Assembly (NCBI RefSeq): GCF_017329615.1
Contig: NZ_JAFMTW010000031.1
Span: 1 to 40,503, forward strand
Source of the DNA: Alicyclobacillus suci
Lineage (GTDB): Bacteria > Bacillota > Bacilli > Alicyclobacillales > Alicyclobacillaceae
Reading direction: 5' to 3'
DNA: 40,503 bases
The translations under genes were made by a program, and so were the position numbers. Positions 17,954-26,977 of this stretch are shown piece after piece; position 1 is the stretch's first letter, and every line of letters starts with the position of its first letter. The notes under the pieces are model-generated. The model was not told the DNA's origin. It was given only the letters and a program-made list of their open reading frames with translations, and did not search any database.

Positions 17954-19432
17954 GTGGAAAAATTCGACGTCTTTAAGGACATTGCTGAGCGAACGGGGGG
18001 CGACATCTACCTCGGCGTGGTCGGCCCCGTGCGCACTGGCAAGTCGACCTTTATTAAAAAGTTTATGGAACTCATCGTGCTGCCGAACATCAAAGATGAG
18101 TCCGAACGGGTCCGCGCAACCGACGAGTTGCCGCAAAGTGCTGCAGGCCGTACCATTATGACGACTGAACCAAAGTTTATCCCGAACCAAGCGGTTGAGG
18201 TAGGGGTTGCCGAAGGGCTGGATGTGAACATTCGGCTTGTCGACTGCGTTGGTTATGCAGTCGAAGGCGCACGAGGATATGAAGATGAAGCGGGACCGCG
18301 CATGGTGACGACGCCGTGGTTCGACGAACCTGTCGCGTTCCAGGAAGCTGCTGAAATTGGCACGAGAAAGGTGATTGCTGACCACTCGACCATCGGTATC
18401 GTCGTGACGACAGACGGCAGTGTCGCTGAAATTCCGAGAGAAGGCTATGTGGACGCTGAAGAACGGGTCGTCGAAGAGCTGAAGGAACTCGGCAAACCGT
18501 TTGTCATCATCGTTAACTCGGTCAATCCGGAGCATCCGCGGGCGCAAGACCTACGCGATGAACTGATGACCAAATACGATGTACCTGTTATTGCATTGTC
18601 ATGTGCCACGGTGACGACACACGAAATCAATTATGTGTTGCGCGAAGCACTATATGAATTCCCGGTGAAAGAGGTCAACGTAAACCTACCAAACTGGGTG
18701 ATGGTGCTAGAAGAAGAGCACTGGCTGCGCCAACAATTTCATGACTCTGTGCGCGATACCATTCAAGATATCCGACGGATTCGCGATATTGACCGAGTCG
18801 TCGCGCAGTTCTCGGAATATGAGTTTGTGTCCAACGCAGGTTTGTCACACATGGATATGGGGCAGGGCGTCGCCGTTATCGATCTCGACGCGCCAGACGA
18901 ATTATACGACCGCGTATTGACCGAAGTCGTTGGCGTTCAAATCACGGGTCGGGATCAACTTTTGCGCATGATGAAAGAGTTCACCTATGCGAAGCGCGAA
19001 TACGACAAGGTGGCGGAAGCGTTGCGTATGGTCAAGTTGACCGGGTATGGAATTGCGCCGCCGGCACTCGAGGAAATGACCTTGGATGAGCCGGAACTCA
19101 TCAAGCAAGGCTCTCGCTTCGGAGTTCGTTTGAAGGCGACGGCACCGTCCATCCATATGATTCGCGTGGATGTCGAGAGTGAGTTCGCACCGATTGTCGG
19201 CACAGAAAAACAGTCGGAAGAACTCGTGCGTTACTTGATGCAGGATTTCGAGAAGGACCCACTAAAAATTTGGGAGAGCGACATCTTCGGAAAATCGTTG
19301 GCCGCGATTGTCCGGGAGGGTATTTCCGGAAAGCTGTCATTGATGCCGGAAAACGCTCAGTTCAAACTCAAAGAGACGCTGCAGCGCATTATCAACGAGG
19401 GTAGCGGAGGTCTTATCGCAATCATTTTGTAA
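17954..19432 (+). CDS. spoIVA: Stage IV sporulation protein A (spore coat ATPase)
   Basis: A 492-residue protein, the same length as B. subtilis SpoIVA. It carries the Walker A motif GPVRTGKST with Lys30. SpoIVA hydrolyses ATP to polymerise on the forespore surface and forms the basement layer on which the coat is built. The sequence is highly conserved throughout (e.g. SAAGRTIMTTEPKFIPN, VDCVGYAVEGARGYEDE). GTG 17954 has GAGGAGGG upstream. Its presence is strong evidence for an endospore former. Confidence 0.97.
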   Translation: MEKFDVFKDIAERTGGDIYLGVVGPVRTGKSTFIKKFMELIVLPNIKDESERVRATDELPQSAAGRTIMTTEPKFIPNQAVEVGVAEGLDVNIRLVDCVGYAVEGARGYEDEAGPRMVTTPWFDEPVAFQEAAEIGTRKVIADHSTIGIVVTTDGSVAEIPREGYVDAEERVVEELKELGKPFVIIVNSVNPEHPRAQDLRDELMTKYDVPVIALSCATVTTHEINYVLREALYEFPVKEVNVNLPNWVMVLEEEHWLRQQFHDSVRDTIQDIRRIRDIDRVVAQFSEYEFVSNAGLSHMDMGQGVAVIDLDAPDELYDRVLTEVVGVQITGRDQLLRMMKEFTYAKREYDKVAEALRMVKLTGYGIAPPALEEMTLDEPELIKQGSRFGVRLKATAPSIHMIRVDVESEFAPIVGTEKQSEELVRYLMQDFEKDPLKIWESDIFGKSLAAIVREGISGKLSLMPENAQFKLKETLQRIINEGSGGLIAIIL

Positions 19433-19438
19433 GTGGAC

Positions 19439-19472
19439 GCCCCCGGGACTACCTGTACCGGGGGCTGTTTTT
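19439..19472 (+). terminator. Terminator after spoIVA
   Basis: An 8-bp GC-rich stem (GCCCCCGG at 19439-19446 with CCGGGGGC at 19458-19465), an 11-base loop, then TGTTTTT. Confidence 0.9.
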
Positions 19473-19499
19473 GTAAAATGCAGAATTTGAATCAAACCA

Positions 19500-19528
19500 T
19501 TGCGGGGCAGAATAAAGTCGTCTATAAT
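19500..19528 (+). promoter_or_regulatory. Promoter of tRNA-Pro
   Basis: TTGCGG (19500-19505), exactly 17 bases, and a consensus TATAAT (19523-19528). The predicted start is about 14 bases before the tRNA. Confidence 0.7.
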
Positions 19529-19548
19529 ACATCTTGCGCCGTAAATAG

Positions 19549-19625
19549 CGGGATGTGGCGCAGCCTGGTAGCGCGCTACCTTGGGGAGGTAGAGGTCCCG
19601 GGTTCGAATCCCGGCATTCCGACCA
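19549..19625 (+). tRNA. tRNA-Pro, anticodon GGG
   Basis: The acceptor stem pairs CGGGATG (19549-19555) with CATTCCG (19615-19621). The anticodon stem is CTACC/GGTAG with loop TTGGGGA (19581-19587), anticodon GGG at 19583-19585. The GGTTCGAATCC T-arm is present and the CCA tail (19623-19625) is encoded. It stands between spoIVA and mtrB, where B. subtilis has hbs and mtrA. Confidence 0.97.
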
Positions 19626-19628
19626 GTG

Positions 19629-19664
19629 AACCAGCGTGAATCACGCTGGTTTTCGTTGTTTTCG
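19629..19664 (+). terminator. Terminator after tRNA-Pro
   Basis: A 10-bp stem (AACCAGCGTG at 19629-19638 with CACGCTGGTT at 19642-19651) with loop AAT, followed by a T-rich tract. It begins four bases after the tRNA CCA end. Confidence 0.8.
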
Positions 19665-19691
19665 GAACTTTTTTGGATAGGGGTGGACGTA

Positions 19692-19934
19692 ATGGCTGAT
19701 TCACCTGTTTTAGGAGATTATTTTGTCATCCGAGCACTCGAAAATGGCGTACAGGTAATTGGAATGACACGCGGGCCCGAAACGCGGTTTCATCATGCCG
19801 AAAAGTTGGACAAAAATGAGGTCATGATCGCGCAGTTTACAGAACACACGTCTGCAATGAAGATTCGTGGGAAAGCTTTATTATATACGGCCCATGGAGT
19901 CATCCGTACCGATGGAGAGCTCAATGAAAAGTAA
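19692..19934 (+). CDS. mtrB: trp RNA-binding attenuation protein (TRAP)
   Basis: An 80-residue TRAP subunit. The 11-mer ring binds tryptophan and then wraps GAG/UAG repeats in trp leader RNAs. The RNA-contacting residues are visible as Lys38 (AEKLDK) and Lys57/Arg59 (SAMKIRG), equivalent to Lys37, Lys56 and Arg58 in B. subtilis. The Trp-binding segments [11 protein letters not shown] and [10 protein letters not shown] are conserved. GGGGTGG precedes ATG 19692. The usual upstream partner mtrA (folE) is absent. Confidence 0.95.
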   Translation: MADSPVLGDYFVIRALENGVQVIGMTRGPETRFHHAEKLDKNEVMIAQFTEHTSAMKIRGKALLYTAHGVIRTDGELNEK

Positions 19935-20011
19935 GTGGGCTTTTGTGGTATACTCACTGAAGCGGTGTCCACAATGAACGGCGGATAGATACATAAGGAG
20001 ATGACACGGGC

Positions 20012-20749
20012 TTGACGGATTGCAAGGATAGCTTATTTCGACGTGTCGAGCGTCTGGCACTGAAACATATGCAGCATGAGTATTTGCTTAAAAGCCAAAT
20101 ACGTCAATCCGTCAGTCGGTTTCATTTCGATGTCGGGTACGCGATTCTGTCAGCGGCAGATGTGTCCGAGTCCGAGATGGAACAGGTTTTAACCGCTGTA
20201 TTGGTACTCGAGCAGGGGTTGTCCATTCACGACGATGTGGATACCTCGTCTGCAGAAAAGCAAGGACTTGTTGTACTGGCCGGGGATTACGACAGTAGCA
20301 AGTACTATTTTCTACTGGCTCAGCTGAGTGACAGTGCGTTGATGTACGCACTTTGTGATGCAGTGGCTCGGGTGAACGAGGCGAAAATGACGATTTCCAC
20401 TGAGGGGAATCGACTTTCATCACAAGAGTACATGAGACTGACGGGAATTGCGCAGGGTCAATTGCTGACGGCGCTCGCCAACCATTATCTTGGTGAAACT
20501 GGGGCTTGGACCACACACATTGAATCACTTGTACAGGCACATATTGTACGAAATGAATTGCTTGCACGCCGGCCAAACCATAACTTTACGGTTCGTCAAG
20601 CATCAGAGTGGCTGTCCGATTCCATGCAGCGAGTGGGCACAATGCCGGCAACCGCGTTAGTCGGCCCCTTGTACAACTTTTTGGTTGAGTATTTTCAGCC
20701 CATTCAACAGACAGTCGAGCACTTGAGTTGGGCGGAGGGGAAGCACTGA
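20012..20749 (+). CDS. hepS: Heptaprenyl diphosphate synthase component I
   Basis: A 245-residue HepS (HEPPP synthase subunit 1), the small regulatory subunit that works with HepT to make the C35 side chain of menaquinone-7. Typical stretches are LEQGLSIHDDVD and LVVLAGDYDSSKYYFLLA. The start is TTG 20012, with AAGGAG at 19995-20000 (about 11 bases away); an ATG just upstream is out of frame and stops at once. The stop is 2 bases before the menG start. Confidence 0.88.
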   Translation: MTDCKDSLFRRVERLALKHMQHEYLLKSQIRQSVSRFHFDVGYAILSAADVSESEMEQVLTAVLVLEQGLSIHDDVDTSSAEKQGLVVLAGDYDSSKYYFLLAQLSDSALMYALCDAVARVNEAKMTISTEGNRLSSQEYMRLTGIAQGQLLTALANHYLGETGAWTTHIESLVQAHIVRNELLARRPNHNFTVRQASEWLSDSMQRVGTMPATALVGPLYNFLVEYFQPIQQTVEHLSWAEGKH

Positions 20750-20751
20750 GG

Positions 20752-21480
20752 ATGCAGGGTGACAAGGCCGAACATGTTCATGAAGTGTTTTCTAAAATTG
20801 CGCGCCGATACGATGTGATGAACTCCGTCTTGAGTTTTCAGCAACATCGCTTGTGGCGCCATTTTGCCATGCGGCAGTTGCCCTTGCGGCGCGATTCGAA
20901 AATTCTCGACGTCGCAGCGGGAACGGGTGCGTGGACGTTTTCAATGGCAAAGCGATTGGGTCCGCAAGGCCATGTAACTGGCCTCGATTTTACCGAGGCG
21001 ATGCTTGAGGTCGCACAAGAGCGGTTAGCTACCTGTCCAGAGCGAGACCGAATCGACTTTATTCATGGCAACGCAATGGACTTGCCTTTTGAGGACAATC
21101 AATTTGACATTGCCACCGTAGGATTTGCATTGCGCAATATGCCAAGTGTAGAAAAATGTCTGCAAGAGATGTTGCGAGTGGTGAAGCCAGGCGGCGTGGT
21201 CGTTTCACTCGAATTGTCCAAACCTGATTCGGCTCTGTTCCGGCGTTTGTACTACTTTTATTTTTATAAAGTACTGCCGCGCATCGGGTCGCTTGTGGTC
21301 AAAGACGATGCACCGTATTCATGGCTGCCGGAGTCGCTCATCGACTTTCCGAATCGTCACCAACTGGAACAAATATTTGTGGATTTGGGGATGACGAAGG
21401 TCAAGAGCTATCCACTGACTATGGGTATTGCGGCGCTCCACATTGGGTACAAGGCGCTGCCTGGACAGGAGACGATGTGA
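20752..21480 (+). CDS. menG: Demethylmenaquinone methyltransferase
   Basis: A 242-residue class I SAM-dependent methyltransferase (UbiE/MenG family) that makes menaquinone from demethylmenaquinone at the last step. Visible motifs are the N-terminal VHEVFSKIARRYDVMNSVLS, SAM-binding ILDVAAGTGAW and ATVGFALRNMPS. The upstream GGAGGGG overlaps the end of hepS. The hepS-menG-hepT order is the standard Bacillus arrangement and links side-chain synthesis with ring methylation. Confidence 0.95.
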   Translation: MQGDKAEHVHEVFSKIARRYDVMNSVLSFQQHRLWRHFAMRQLPLRRDSKILDVAAGTGAWTFSMAKRLGPQGHVTGLDFTEAMLEVAQERLATCPERDRIDFIHGNAMDLPFEDNQFDIATVGFALRNMPSVEKCLQEMLRVVKPGGVVVSLELSKPDSALFRRLYYFYFYKVLPRIGSLVVKDDAPYSWLPESLIDFPNRHQLEQIFVDLGMTKVKSYPLTMGIAALHIGYKALPGQETM

Positions 21481-21501
21481 CCCTGGTTCGGACAACCTTG
21501 A

Positions 21502-22494
21502 ATGAGAGGCGTGACCCGGTTGGACTTTCATAGTGTTTATCAGAGGTACCGCGCTCAGTTAGAACAAGTTGAATACATATTGCACGACCGCGCGGCATCG
21601 CAGCAAATCGTTTTGGCAGAGGCGTCACAGCAGTTACTGGACGCTGGCGGGAAACGATTGCGACCGCTGTTTGCATTAATCTGTGGCACGACACAGCAAT
21701 TGCACGAGGAGTCGGATGACCGCGTGGCCAAACTCGCTGCTGCACTCGAATTGACTCACATGGCGACGTTGGTGCACGACGACGTTATCGATCAGGCTGC
21801 GTTACGGCGAGGTCGACCCACTGTTCGGAGTGAGTACGGAAATCTTGCTGCAATGTACACAGGTGATTTTTTATTTGCTCGTGCGATTCAACTCTTGGCA
21901 GAGGTGGACAACCCAGACGTGCATCGCGAGATGTCGCTGGGAATGGTGCGGCTATGTCAAGGTGAAATTGAGCAAATTCGCGATTTCTATAATTGGGATC
22001 AATCGATTAAGACTTATTTGCGGAGAATTGAGCGTAAAACAGCTTTATTGATTGCGCTGAGTTGTGCGCTGGGCGCGCGTATGAGTGCAGCGAGTGCACA
22101 TGATATATCCGCATTGCGCTTATTTGGTCATTATACGGGTATGGCCTTTCAGATTGTCGATGACATTCTTGACTTTGTGGGCAGTCAAGAGGTGGTGGGT
22201 AAGCCTGTCGGCGGCGATTTGCGGCAAGGGAATCTCACACTGCCAGCCCTAGTCGCCGCGCAAACGCCAAACGTGGGACGGCGGTTACGCGGTTTAATTC
22301 ACGAGGGAATGAATCAAGACGATGTGCTGGAGGCGGTTTCCCTTGTTTTGGACACGCAGGGGTTGCACGTGGCCCGTTCTCTTGCACAACGTTATTTAGA
22401 CAAGGCTCTGACGGTTTTGACGAGGGTCAGTGACGAACGGGTGCAGAAAGAGTTAGCCGTTTTGACGCAATTTGTTGCGGAACGCTCATTCTAG
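21502..22494 (+). CDS. hepT: Heptaprenyl diphosphate synthase component II
   Basis: A 330-residue trans-isoprenyl diphosphate synthase, the catalytic subunit with HepS. The first Asp-rich motif is HDDVID (Asp93, 94, 97) and the second is VDDILDFVG (~residue 225). [11 protein letters not shown] is the isopentenyl diphosphate site. The start is uncertain: ATG 21502 has no good ribosome binding site. An in-frame TTG at 21520 has GAGAGGCG upstream and would begin at [10 protein letters not shown], similar to other HepT proteins. Confidence 0.93.
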   Translation: MRGVTRLDFHSVYQRYRAQLEQVEYILHDRAASQQIVLAEASQQLLDAGGKRLRPLFALICGTTQQLHEESDDRVAKLAAALELTHMATLVHDDVIDQAALRRGRPTVRSEYGNLAAMYTGDFLFARAIQLLAEVDNPDVHREMSLGMVRLCQGEIEQIRDFYNWDQSIKTYLRRIERKTALLIALSCALGARMSAASAHDISALRLFGHYTGMAFQIVDDILDFVGSQEVVGKPVGGDLRQGNLTLPALVAAQTPNVGRRLRGLIHEGMNQDDVLEAVSLVLDTQGLHVARSLAQRYLDKALTVLTRVSDERVQKELAVLTQFVAERSF

Positions 22495-22495
22495 C

Positions 22496-22525
22496 TTGCG
22501 CAATGACCATCAAGTCTCGTACAAT
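22496..22525 (+). promoter_or_regulatory. Putative promoter of ndk
   Basis: TTGCGC (22496-22501), 18-base spacer, TACAAT (22520-22525), starting right after the hepT stop codon and ~35 bases before the ndk start. Confidence 0.45.
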
Positions 22526-22559
22526 AGCGCTGGCAATCACAGCTAAAGGAGTGGCTTTT

Positions 22560-23009
22560 GTGGCAGTCGAAAAGACGTTTGTCATGGTGAAACCAGACGG
22601 GGTACAACGCGGTTTGGTTGGCGAAATTGTCAGCCGTTTTGAAAAGAAAGGGCTGAAAATTGTAGGCGCAAAGTTGATGCAAGTTCCACAGTCCCTGGCT
22701 GAAGAACACTACGCGGAACACAAGGAACGGCCGTTTTTCAAAGACCTCGTGTCGTTCATTACCTCTTCACCAGTTTTTGCAATGGTGCTGGAAGGGGATA
22801 ACGCGATTAGCGTGGCGCGCACGTTGATGGGGAAGACGAATCCGGCCGAATCGGCACCAGGTACCATTCGCGGCGACTATGGGTTGACGATTGGCATGAA
22901 TATCATTCACGGATCAGATTCTGCTGAAAGTGCTGCACGTGAGATCAATTTGTGGTTCAAGGGCGAGTCTGTTTCTTACGACCGAGCAGTCGACGCTTGG
23001 TTGGCGTAA
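22560..23009 (+). CDS. ndk: Nucleoside diphosphate kinase
   Basis: A 149-residue enzyme of standard length. It transfers the gamma-phosphate between NTPs and NDPs through a phospho-histidine, here His117 in [24 protein letters not shown] is the family N-terminus. GTG 22560 follows AAAGGAG; an upstream in-frame start at 22503 would add an unsupported extension. It sits after hepT as in Bacillus and ends at a shared bidirectional terminator. Confidence 0.96.
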   Translation: MAVEKTFVMVKPDGVQRGLVGEIVSRFEKKGLKIVGAKLMQVPQSLAEEHYAEHKERPFFKDLVSFITSSPVFAMVLEGDNAISVARTLMGKTNPAESAPGTIRGDYGLTIGMNIIHGSDSAESAAREINLWFKGESVSYDRAVDAWLA

Positions 23010-23016
23010 CATCACG

Positions 23017-23053
23017 AAACAAAAATAGCCCCTACTAGGGGCTATTTTTGTTT
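23017..23053. terminator. Bidirectional terminator of ndk and patatin gene
   Basis: A near-perfect ~17-bp stem: the core AAAAATAGCCCCT (23021-23033) pairs with AGGGGCTATTTTT (23037-23049), with a 3-base ACT loop. A-rich and T-rich flanks make it work on both strands. It lies between the convergent stops of ndk and the patatin-like gene. Confidence 0.92.
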
Positions 23054-23951
23054 ATACAGGCGTTTGTAAAAAGGTTAAGAGCGCGTCTCGCTGCTCATTG
23101 ACCATGGCATTGCCAATTCGTACGCAGTCGGCCATTTCAGCAAATTTTCGCCATTTGATTTCGCTTAGATCGGGTTCTAATACATAAATTTTTGGCCCTG
23201 GAGAAATATCGTTGTCAATGGATTCACGAAGGAGAATGTCGAACGAGCGCGCAAGCACGTCAACTAATGTTGTAGGTATGTAATTTGCAGGTAGACGATA
23301 CAGATTCACGGCGATAATTTTGTCACAACCAGCGTCTTGCAGTACGGACACCGGCACATAGTGACGCATGGCTCCGTCAACCAAGACAAAGTCATCCAGT
23401 ACGACAGGCGAGAAAATACCAGGGAGTGCACAACTTCCAGTCACAGCTAAAGGGATGTTTTTCATTGGTACGTGAGCGTCGTTGCGAATGGTGGAATCGC
23501 TCGCGAATACGATTGGACGCCCGCTAATCAAATCCGTTGCGACAATGTAGAATGGTAATTGCGGTCGACGATGCACTAGCAATCGCTCGATATATTTGGT
23601 TAGTCGATGACCGCGTAGGAGCCCAGTCGGAACAACGGGTACTGAACCAGGTCCACGGCGGTGCAAGTGGTTGACCGTCCAAGTGTACAATGAAGACCAC
23701 AATGGAAATCCATAGTCGAACAAGCGCAACCCAGGGAATGTAGCGAGCAGTTGCTGAAACTGTTCGTAACGGTAACCGTGTGCATAGAGGGCGGTGACCA
23801 GTGACCCGGCACTAGTTCCAGCGAGAACATCGGGTTCGATTCCAAGTTTTTCAAGTGCGCCAAGAACACCGATGTGCGCCGCGGCCTTTAAGGTTCCTCC
23901 ACTCAGTGCCAATCCAATTTTTGGCGTGTTGGTTAGAGCGCCAATCTTCAA
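23052..23951 (-). CDS. Patatin-like phospholipase family protein
   Basis: A 299-residue patatin-fold serine hydrolase. It has the oxyanion-type motif LALSGGTLKAAAHIG (residues ~14-28), nucleophile motif GTSAGS (Ser47) and the dyad Asp motif LVDGAMRH. The substrate is likely an acyl lipid, but it is unknown. I place the start at TTG 23951 because AAGGGGTGG lies just upstream; the open frame extends to 24326 but that part overlaps cheR and reads as non-coding. No signal peptide, so cytoplasmic or membrane-associated. Divergent from cheR with only 46 bases between. Confidence 0.85.
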   Translation of the reverse strand: MKIGALTNTPKIGLALSGGTLKAAAHIGVLGALEKLGIEPDVLAGTSAGSLVTALYAHGYRYEQFQQLLATFPGLRLFDYGFPLWSSLYTWTVNHLHRRGPGSVPVVPTGLLRGHRLTKYIERLLVHRRPQLPFYIVATDLISGRPIVFASDSTIRNDAHVPMKNIPLAVTGSCALPGIFSPVVLDDFVLVDGAMRHYVPVSVLQDAGCDKIIAVNLYRLPANYIPTTLVDVLARSFDILLRESIDNDISPGPKIYVLEPDLSEIKWRKFAEMADCVRIGNAMVNEQRDALLTFLQTPV

Positions 23952-23997
23952 AAGTACCACCCCTTGGTGCGATACATATTCAGACGGAGGCATATCA

Positions 23998-24756
23998 ATG
24001 GATGAGTTTGCATGGTTTATGGAACAGTTTCGGTTGCTGACGGGAATCGATTTAACCCGATATAAACGCCCACAAATGGAACGCAGATTGACGAATTTGA
24101 GAGATCGGCGAGGATATCGGACCTTTTCGGAATATATTGCGGCACTCAAATCGAACCGTGCGCTGATGGATGAATTGCTTGATAAAATGACGATTAACGT
24201 TTCAGAGTTCTTTCGGAATCCGGAACGCTGGACGCAGTTGCGTACTCTTTTATCCGCAATGGGGAAATCGCCCCGGGTTTGGAGTGCGGCCTGTGCGAGT
24301 GGGGAAGAGCCGTATTCACTCGCCATGTTGCTGCTTGAGCTCGGTCTTCATCAGCACCCAATTCTAGCGACAGATATTGACGAGCGCGTGTTACAACGCG
24401 CTGAAGAAGGCATCTATGCTGAGCCCCAAATACGAGGTATTGATCAAAACCTCCTGAATCGCTATTTTCTGCGGGAAGCTGATATATACCGAATTCGCGA
24501 ACAGGTTCGCAAACAGGTGCAGTTTGTTAAACACAACTTGCTCGTTGACGATTACCCGCAAGGACTCGACTTAATCGTATGCCGAAATGTGCTGATTTAT
24601 TTTACAGACCAGACCAAACAGCAAATTCTCGAGCGCTTTTGCAGCGCATTAAATCCTGGGGGCATCTTGTTCGTTGGTAGTACGGAACAATTCCTTGGCA
24701 TGAATTTGGGCAGTTTGTCGCCCGTGGCGCCATTTATGTATCAAAAAGCCCAGTGA
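23998..24756 (+). CDS. cheR: Chemotaxis protein methyltransferase CheR
   Basis: A 252-residue SAM-dependent methyltransferase that methylates glutamates of chemoreceptors. The helical N-domain (residues ~1-75, with TGIDLTRYKRPQMERRL and INVSEFFRN) is followed by the SAM domain (VWSAACASGEEPYSLAMLL, ILATDID, LDLIVCRNVLIYF). ATG 23998 has GGAGG at 23986-23990. Position after ndk is conserved in Bacillus. Together with the PilZ brake gene it suggests a motile organism. The stop is 4 bases from the convergent deacetylase stop. Confidence 0.94.
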   Translation: MDEFAWFMEQFRLLTGIDLTRYKRPQMERRLTNLRDRRGYRTFSEYIAALKSNRALMDELLDKMTINVSEFFRNPERWTQLRTLLSAMGKSPRVWSAACASGEEPYSLAMLLLELGLHQHPILATDIDERVLQRAEEGIYAEPQIRGIDQNLLNRYFLREADIYRIREQVRKQVQFVKHNLLVDDYPQGLDLIVCRNVLIYFTDQTKQQILERFCSALNPGGILFVGSTEQFLGMNLGSLSPVAPFMYQKAQ

Positions 24757-24760
24757 TGCA

Positions 24761-25501
24761 TTATTTCGCATAAAAGTCTGTCTCGTCTGCAGAACGCAGC
24801 AAGTCAGTCACGGTGACAGATTGGTAGCCTCGTCGATGAAGCTCAGGAAGTATGATACGAAGCGCCGCGACGGTCTGCTTGCTGTTGGCCGTACCGTCAT
24901 GCAAGAGAATAATATCTCCGGGGTGCAGGTGATTGAGAACCGAATGAGCAATCGTGGCGGCGCCTGGGCCCGCCCAATCGCGACTGTCTTCATCCCACGA
25001 CCACATAATGACAGAATATCCGCGTCGATAAGCTGTGAGTACTGATGGCTCATCGTAATATCCGCGCGGCGGGCGAAAGTATACGCACCGCTCTCCTGTG
25101 ATTCGCTCAATCGCAGATTTGCTTTCATCTAATTCCTTGGTGAGATCGCCCGTACTAAGATGGGCAATATTCGCATGTGAAAAGGTATGGTTACCCAACT
25201 CGTTTCCGAGCAGTGCTGTTTGTCGTACGACGTTCGGATATTGCTCGGCCTTCTGACCGATGAGGAAAAATGTAGCGTGATCTCCGTAATTCGTAAGTAA
25301 TTGGAGAATTTGTGGTGTATATTTAAGGTCTGGGCCATCATCGAACGTCAATGCGACGATTTTTCGATGTGTCGGTACCTGCCAATGCGCGTAACCTAGC
25401 CGTTCGAAATAAAATCGGTCTTTGGTTTTTGCCGCGTCTGCGGGTATGCACGCGGTGAAAACAGATATCGCCGCCGACAAGGCGCATAGCATACGGTACA
25501 T
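24761..25501 (-). CDS. Secreted polysaccharide deacetylase (NodB family)
   Basis: A 246-residue carbohydrate esterase 4 protein. Residues 1-23 are a signal peptide (cut near ADA-A). The NodB domain has motif 1 TFDDGPD (Asp54-Asp55), motif 2 HTFSH (His105, His109), motif 3 RPPRGYYD and motif 5 ILLHDG. It probably removes N-acetyl groups from peptidoglycan or another cell-wall glycan outside the membrane. GGGGGGAAACC precedes the ATG. Substrate and sporulation role cannot be told from sequence. It converges with cheR, with no terminator visible in the 4-base gap. Confidence 0.9.
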   Translation of the reverse strand: MYRMLCALSAAISVFTACIPADAAKTKDRFYFERLGYAHWQVPTHRKIVALTFDDGPDLKYTPQILQLLTNYGDHATFFLIGQKAEQYPNVVRQTALLGNELGNHTFSHANIAHLSTGDLTKELDESKSAIERITGERCVYFRPPRGYYDEPSVLTAYRRGYSVIMWSWDEDSRDWAGPGAATIAHSVLNHLHPGDIILLHDGTANSKQTVAALRIILPELHRRGYQSVTVTDLLRSADETDFYAK

Positions 25502-25784
25502 GTGGTTTCCCCCCTTGCACCGTAGCTTACCCTGTACAGCGCGAACTTTACCGTTTTAGTTGCCCGTTTTTCGATGTATAAAACGGAAGCGCGACGCGGT
25601 TTGCGTGATTTATCAAGGCGTGATGTTTCGTGGTAAAATACACGTGTTGCGCGTACCGCGCAGAAAGCGTGGATAGAGAATGGAGTCGGGGGTTACACGC
25701 AGTACGATTAAATCTCTAGTTTCGTGTTGCACTGCCACGCCAGGCTGCACGGGCGTGTGACGAAAGGAGTCATCCAGAGATTCT

Positions 25785-26234
25785 ATGCAATCTATTGAAG
25801 CCTTGACATTACGGGACGATGAGGTGGCTCGCATGATCATCGCTGCGGAGGATGTCGCTTGTGTCCACCCAGCGCACTCTGCGGAACATGCGCTGCTCGT
25901 TCTCATTAAAGCCGGGTATTCAGCCATTCCAGTGGTCGCGAGTTCTGGCGTGGTCGCTGGCATAATCAGCAAAACGATGATTCTCGACCGAATTTTGGGT
26001 CTTGAGCGAATAGAGTTTGATGCCTTGTCAGATTTTTTGGTGCAAGACGTGATGAATGTCGATGTCCCTCGGATTCGCCAAGATCAATCCTTTATTCGGG
26101 CGTTGCAAATAAGTATTGACGCGCCTTTCTTATGCGTCGAGGATGATGCGGGTCAATTTGTTGGGCTTCTCGCAAGACGTGGGATTCTGGCACTCGTGCA
26201 TAACGCACTTCGAAAAACCAAAGGCTCTTCGTAA
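25785..26234 (+). CDS. darB: CBS-domain c-di-AMP receptor DarB (CbpB)
   Basis: A 149-residue protein with two CBS motifs. Stretches EHALLVLIKAGYSAIPV, MILDRILGLERIEF and FLCVEDDAGQFVGLLARRGIL closely resemble DarB (YkuL) of B. subtilis. That protein binds c-di-AMP and, in its free state, activates the (p)ppGpp synthetase Rel and pyruvate carboxylase. The nearest ribosome binding site, AAAGGAG (25763-25769), is ~15 bases from ATG 25785, longer than usual, and no closer in-frame start was found. The 283 bases before the gene hold a small inverted repeat (25736-25757) but no known riboswitch pattern. Confidence 0.85.
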   Translation: MQSIEALTLRDDEVARMIIAAEDVACVHPAHSAEHALLVLIKAGYSAIPVVASSGVVAGIISKTMILDRILGLERIEFDALSDFLVQDVMNVDVPRIRQDQSFIRALQISIDAPFLCVEDDAGQFVGLLARRGILALVHNALRKTKGSS

Positions 26235-26272
26235 AACGTTCTATTCATTCGTCAATGCGAAGGTGGCGTTCG

Positions 26273-26977
26273 ATGTTTCGGCTGATGAAATTCATATTCG
26301 GTCTCGCATTTTTCGTAGCGGTTTGCTTGGGTGCGATGAACCTGTATTTTCACAAAGTGTTTCCGATTGCTAAAAAGGTTCGAGTCGCGGCAAGTACAAT
26401 AGAAGTAGCCAATCACGTGCACCCACTGACTGCAGCGGAGATTCCATCGACGTTTCGAGAAGCCATCGTCGCTACGGAGGACCGGCGGTTTAATCATGAT
26501 CCCGGAATCGATCTCGTCGGTATCGCTCGCAGCATTGTTGTCGACATCCAAAAGGACGGATATGTTGAGGGCGGATCTACAATAACACAACAGTTGGTTG
26601 ACAATACGCTCCTTTCCAAACGGAAGACGATGCGACGCAAGTTGAAACAAATGTTCTATGCAGTAGGCGTCTACGATACGATGTCCAAACGAGAAGTGTT
26701 CACCTTGTACACCAACGTCATTTACTTTGGACATGGCGCGTACGGTTTACATAATGCGGCCGAGACGTATTTCGGAAGGTCACCAGCGCAGTGTAATGAG
26801 GGAGAGTTGACGATGCTGGCGGGACTCCCAAATGCCCCTTCGGCGTATGACCCATTGAAAAATTACACGTTAGCGCGCCAGCGCCAGCGCCTCGTGCTCG
26901 AAAACATGGTCGACGCTGGATATATCAGCAATGCGAAGGCGGATGAGATTTATCAAGAGCCCCTGCGCCTCGCCTAA
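26273..26977 (+). CDS. Monofunctional peptidoglycan transglycosylase (GT51)
   Basis: A 234-residue membrane-anchored glycosyltransferase that polymerises glycan strands from lipid II. An N-terminal membrane helix (residues ~5-25) is followed by the GT51 motifs EAIVATEDRRFNHD (catalytic Glu69), EGGSTITQQL, KRKTMRRKLKQ and FGHGAYGLHNAAETYFG. There is no penicillin-binding transpeptidase domain. ATG 26273 has AAGGTGG at 26260-26266, 6 bases away. It starts 38 bases after darB and is probably in the same operon, which would tie it to c-di-AMP signalling by context only. Confidence 0.9.
   Translation: MFRLMKFIFGLAFFVAVCLGAMNLYFHKVFPIAKKVRVAASTIEVANHVHPLTAAEIPSTFREAIVATEDRRFNHDPGIDLVGIARSIVVDIQKDGYVEGGSTITQQLVDNTLLSKRKTMRRKLKQMFYAVGVYDTMSKREVFTLYTNVIYFGHGAYGLHNAAETYFGRSPAQCNEGELTMLAGLPNAPSAYDPLKNYTLARQRQRLVLENMVDAGYISNAKADEIYQEPLRLA

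Noticed and set aside
23952..24326. N-terminal extension of the patatin-like protein
   Set aside because: It is antisense to the start of cheR and not protein-like; a better start with AAGGGGTGG lies at 23951.
25502..25784. c-di-AMP (ydaO-type) riboswitch before darB
   Set aside because: The gene context made it worth looking for, but the conserved blocks of that riboswitch are not present; only a short inverted repeat is seen.
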